Source: an uncultured Eubacterium sp. (GTDB taxonomy: Bacteria; Bacillota; Clostridia; Lachnospirales; Lachnospiraceae). From it: 64,000 nt of DNA. A model generated the notes under the pieces. The model did no database searches and was not told the origin of the DNA. It saw only the letters and a list, made by a program, of their open reading frames with translations. The translations under genes were made by a program, and so were the position numbers. The stretch spans positions 1-64,000 of the forward strand of contig CAJUDA010000011.1 in NCBI GenBank assembly GCA_910584875.1, given 5' to 3'. Positions 62,419-64,000 of the stretch are shown piece by piece; within the stretch, counting starts at the first letter, position 1, and every line of letters starts with the position of its first letter.

Positions 62419-63603
62419 TCAGTCTCTCTCTACGATCGTGGAGCAGCCCATTCCACCACCGATACAAAGTGTTGCCAGACCTTTCTTTGCATCGCGTTTC
62501 TGCATCTCGTGAAGCAGTGTAACCAGAATACGGCATCCACTTGCTCCTACCGGATGTCCCAGAGCGATCGCACCACCATTTACATTGAGCTTGCTCAGAT
62601 CAAAGCCAAGATCTTTTCCTACTGCTACGGACTGTGCAGCAAATGCCTCATTTGCCTCGATCAGATCGAAGTCATCAATGCTCATGCCTGTCTTAGCCAG
62701 AACCTTCTTTGTAGAAGCAACCGGACCAACACCCATGATCTTCGGATCCACACCGCCAAGCGCACCGGCAACGAAGCTTGCCATCGGAGTCACACCAAGC
62801 TCTTTTGCTTTTTCTTCACTCATAACAACGATCGCTGCGGCACCGTCATTGATACCGGACGCATTTCCTGCAGTCACTACGCCGCCATCTACGCCACTGC
62901 AGCACTTAAGTGAGCTGAGGCTGTCCGCCGTTGTACCAGCACGAGGTCCTTCATCCGTATCAACTACGATTGTTTTTTTGCGCTGTTTTACCTCAACTGG
63001 AACGATCTCATCTTTAAATTTGCCCTCTGCCATCGCCTTCTCGCATTTCTGCTGACTGTTGGCAGCGAACTCATCCAATTCTTCACGGGTAAGACCATAC
63101 TGCTCTGCCACATTCTCCGCAGTAACCATCATATGATACTGGTTGAATGCATCCCACAACGCATCGTTTACCATGGTATCAACCAGTGTACCATTGTTCA
63201 TTCTGTAACCGAAACGACCGTTCATGGCAGCATACGGAGCCAGTGACATATTCTCCATACCACCTGCAACAACGATGTCCGCGTCTCCTGCCTGAATCAT
63301 CTGTGCTGCCATATTCACACAGTTCAGACCAGAACCACATACAACGTTTACTGTTACAGCCGGCGTTTCAATCGGAAGGCCTGCCCCTATGGACGCCTGA
63401 CGGGCAACGTTCTGTCCCAGACCTGCCTGGATGACACAGCCCATATATACATGGTCTACGGCATCCTTGGCAACACCTGCTCTTTTCAGCGCTTCTTCGA
63501 TCACAATGGAACCCAGCTTTGCTGCTGGAACTGTGCTCAGGGCACCACCCATTTTACCGATTGCAGTACGACAAGCACCAGCTAATACAACTTTCTTTGA
63601 CAT
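62419..63603 (-). CDS. thl: Acetyl-CoA acetyltransferase (thiolase)
   Basis: A 394-residue thiolase: NVVCGSGLNCVNMAAQ with the active Cys, NVNGGAIALGHPVGASGCRI with His, and CIGGGMGCSTIVERD. Condenses two acetyl-CoA. The start at 63603 has AAGGAGGATAT; an upstream in-frame start would add 16 unrelated residues. First gene of the butyryl-CoA operon; 50 bases below coaD. Confidence 0.97.
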   Translation of the reverse strand: MSKKVVLAGACRTAIGKMGGALSTVPAAKLGSIVIEEALKRAGVAKDAVDHVYMGCVIQAGLGQNVARQASIGAGLPIETPAVTVNVVCGSGLNCVNMAAQMIQAGDADIVVAGGMENMSLAPYAAMNGRFGYRMNNGTLVDTMVNDALWDAFNQYHMMVTAENVAEQYGLTREELDEFAANSQQKCEKAMAEGKFKDEIVPVEVKQRKKTIVVDTDEGPRAGTTADSLSSLKCCSGVDGGVVTAGNASGINDGAAAIVVMSEEKAKELGVTPMASFVAGALGGVDPKIMGVGPVASTKKVLAKTGMSIDDFDLIEANEAFAAQSVAVGKDLGFDLSKLNVNGGAIALGHPVGASGCRILVTLLHEMQKRDAKKGLATLCIGGGMGCSTIVERD

Positions 63604-63653
63604 GAAATATATCCTCCTTACTATTTTTATAACATCTGTTACATCTATCAATA

Positions 63654-64000
63654 CTACACCGTGGTACCGTGTAGTAAATGATCAAACTTACGGTGAAACG
63701 CCTTCTCCACCACCGGCGGAACCAGCTTGGACACATTAGAACCATAATGGGCGATTTCTTTCACGATCGTAGAACTGAGAAACGAATATTCCAGACTGGT
63801 TGTAAAAAAGATCGTCTCGATCCCCGGTTCTATACTGTGATTGGTCTGTGCAATCTGCATCTCCGACTCAAAATCCGTCACGGCGCGAAGACCGCGTACC
63901 ATGACTTTTGCCCCGTTTTCCCTGGCAAAATCCACAGTGAGACCAGTAAAAGATTTCACGTTGATATTCGGGATCTCCTTTGTCGCCTCCCGAATCATAT
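63654..64000 (-). CDS. coaD: Phosphopantetheine adenylyltransferase, C-terminal part
   Basis: The last 114 residues of CoaD; the N-terminal nucleotide-binding part is beyond the window. VMVRGLRAVTDFESEMQIA and LSSTIVKEIAHYG are diagnostic. CoaD makes dephospho-CoA, upstream of the CoA-dependent butyrate operon. The reading frame is open to the window edge. Confidence 0.95.
   Translation of the reverse strand, partial: MIREATKEIPNINVKSFTGLTVDFARENGAKVMVRGLRAVTDFESEMQIAQTNHSIEPGIETIFFTTSLEYSFLSSTIVKEIAHYGSNVSKLVPPVVEKAFHRKFDHLLHGTTV

Noticed and set aside
63630..63641. Rex operator before thl (TAACA-TC-TGTTA)
   Set aside because: The half sites are in the reverse order and too close compared with the Rex consensus.

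Overview
The window looks like a chromosomal segment of a low-to-moderate GC, butyrate-forming Clostridia (most likely Lachnospiraceae). The evidence is the six-gene crotonyl-CoA/butyryl-CoA cluster (thl-crt-hbd-bcd-etfB-etfA), the redox repressor Rex, Firmicutes-type gene orders (lepA-hemW; acpS-nnr-alr-mazF), strong AGGAGG-type ribosome binding sites and several GTG/TTG starts. Genus is inference. No rRNA or tRNA gene was seen.

Layout. 1-1870: a partial 2-aminoethylphosphonate-type aminotransferase, a LysE exporter and a LysR regulator. 1871-9109: a mobile-element relic. On the minus strand it holds a ParR-like protein, a 54-residue hydrophobic protein and tnpV. An AT-rich 1310-residue nuclease-like/P-loop NTPase, probably a phage-defence protein, sits between two copies of the tnpV 3' end. 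Beyond it lie two strikingly regular arrays of 11-bp direct repeats, two hairpins, and at the other edge a 463-bp imperfect palindrome. 9110-13756: an HTH-methyltransferase fusion and two ABC exporter half-transporters, one frameshifted in its signature motif. 13934-19561: MazG-like, MscS, LD-carboxypeptidase, beta-lactamase-like hydrolase and a secreted leucine-rich-repeat protein in one tight operon. 19562-19945 carries a structured dispersed repeat whose relative is at 2075-2170.

19946-33832 is mostly housekeeping: a DUF2383-type protein, a divergent cis-prenyltransferase, a DUF3791 remnant, rlmH, the acpS-nnr-alr-mazF operon (no mazE seen), rex, an ABC-F ATPase, a sodium symporter, hemW and lepA. 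34010-47233 holds secreted Ig-like and CapA proteins, a Uma2-family protein, the GGGtGRT/Fe-S scaffold pair, a beta-helix acyltransferase-like protein, sbcCD, and aroB-lemA-DUF2207. 47366-57460 holds a chemoreceptor with an orphan sugar-type binding lipoprotein, glmS, an operon of glycosyltransferase, GH5 glycosidase and lipoprotein, and a DUF3990/82-residue/DUF3791 cassette that resembles a toxin-antitoxin module. 57593-63603 is the butyryl-CoA operon (acetyl-CoA to butyryl-CoA with its electron-transfer flavoprotein), and coaD runs off the right edge.

Most genes are on the minus strand in coupled operons. The most unusual material is in 1871-9109: helically phased repeat arrays of a kind used as plasmid centromeres, a probable defence gene carried between tnpV tails, and the large nested palindrome.
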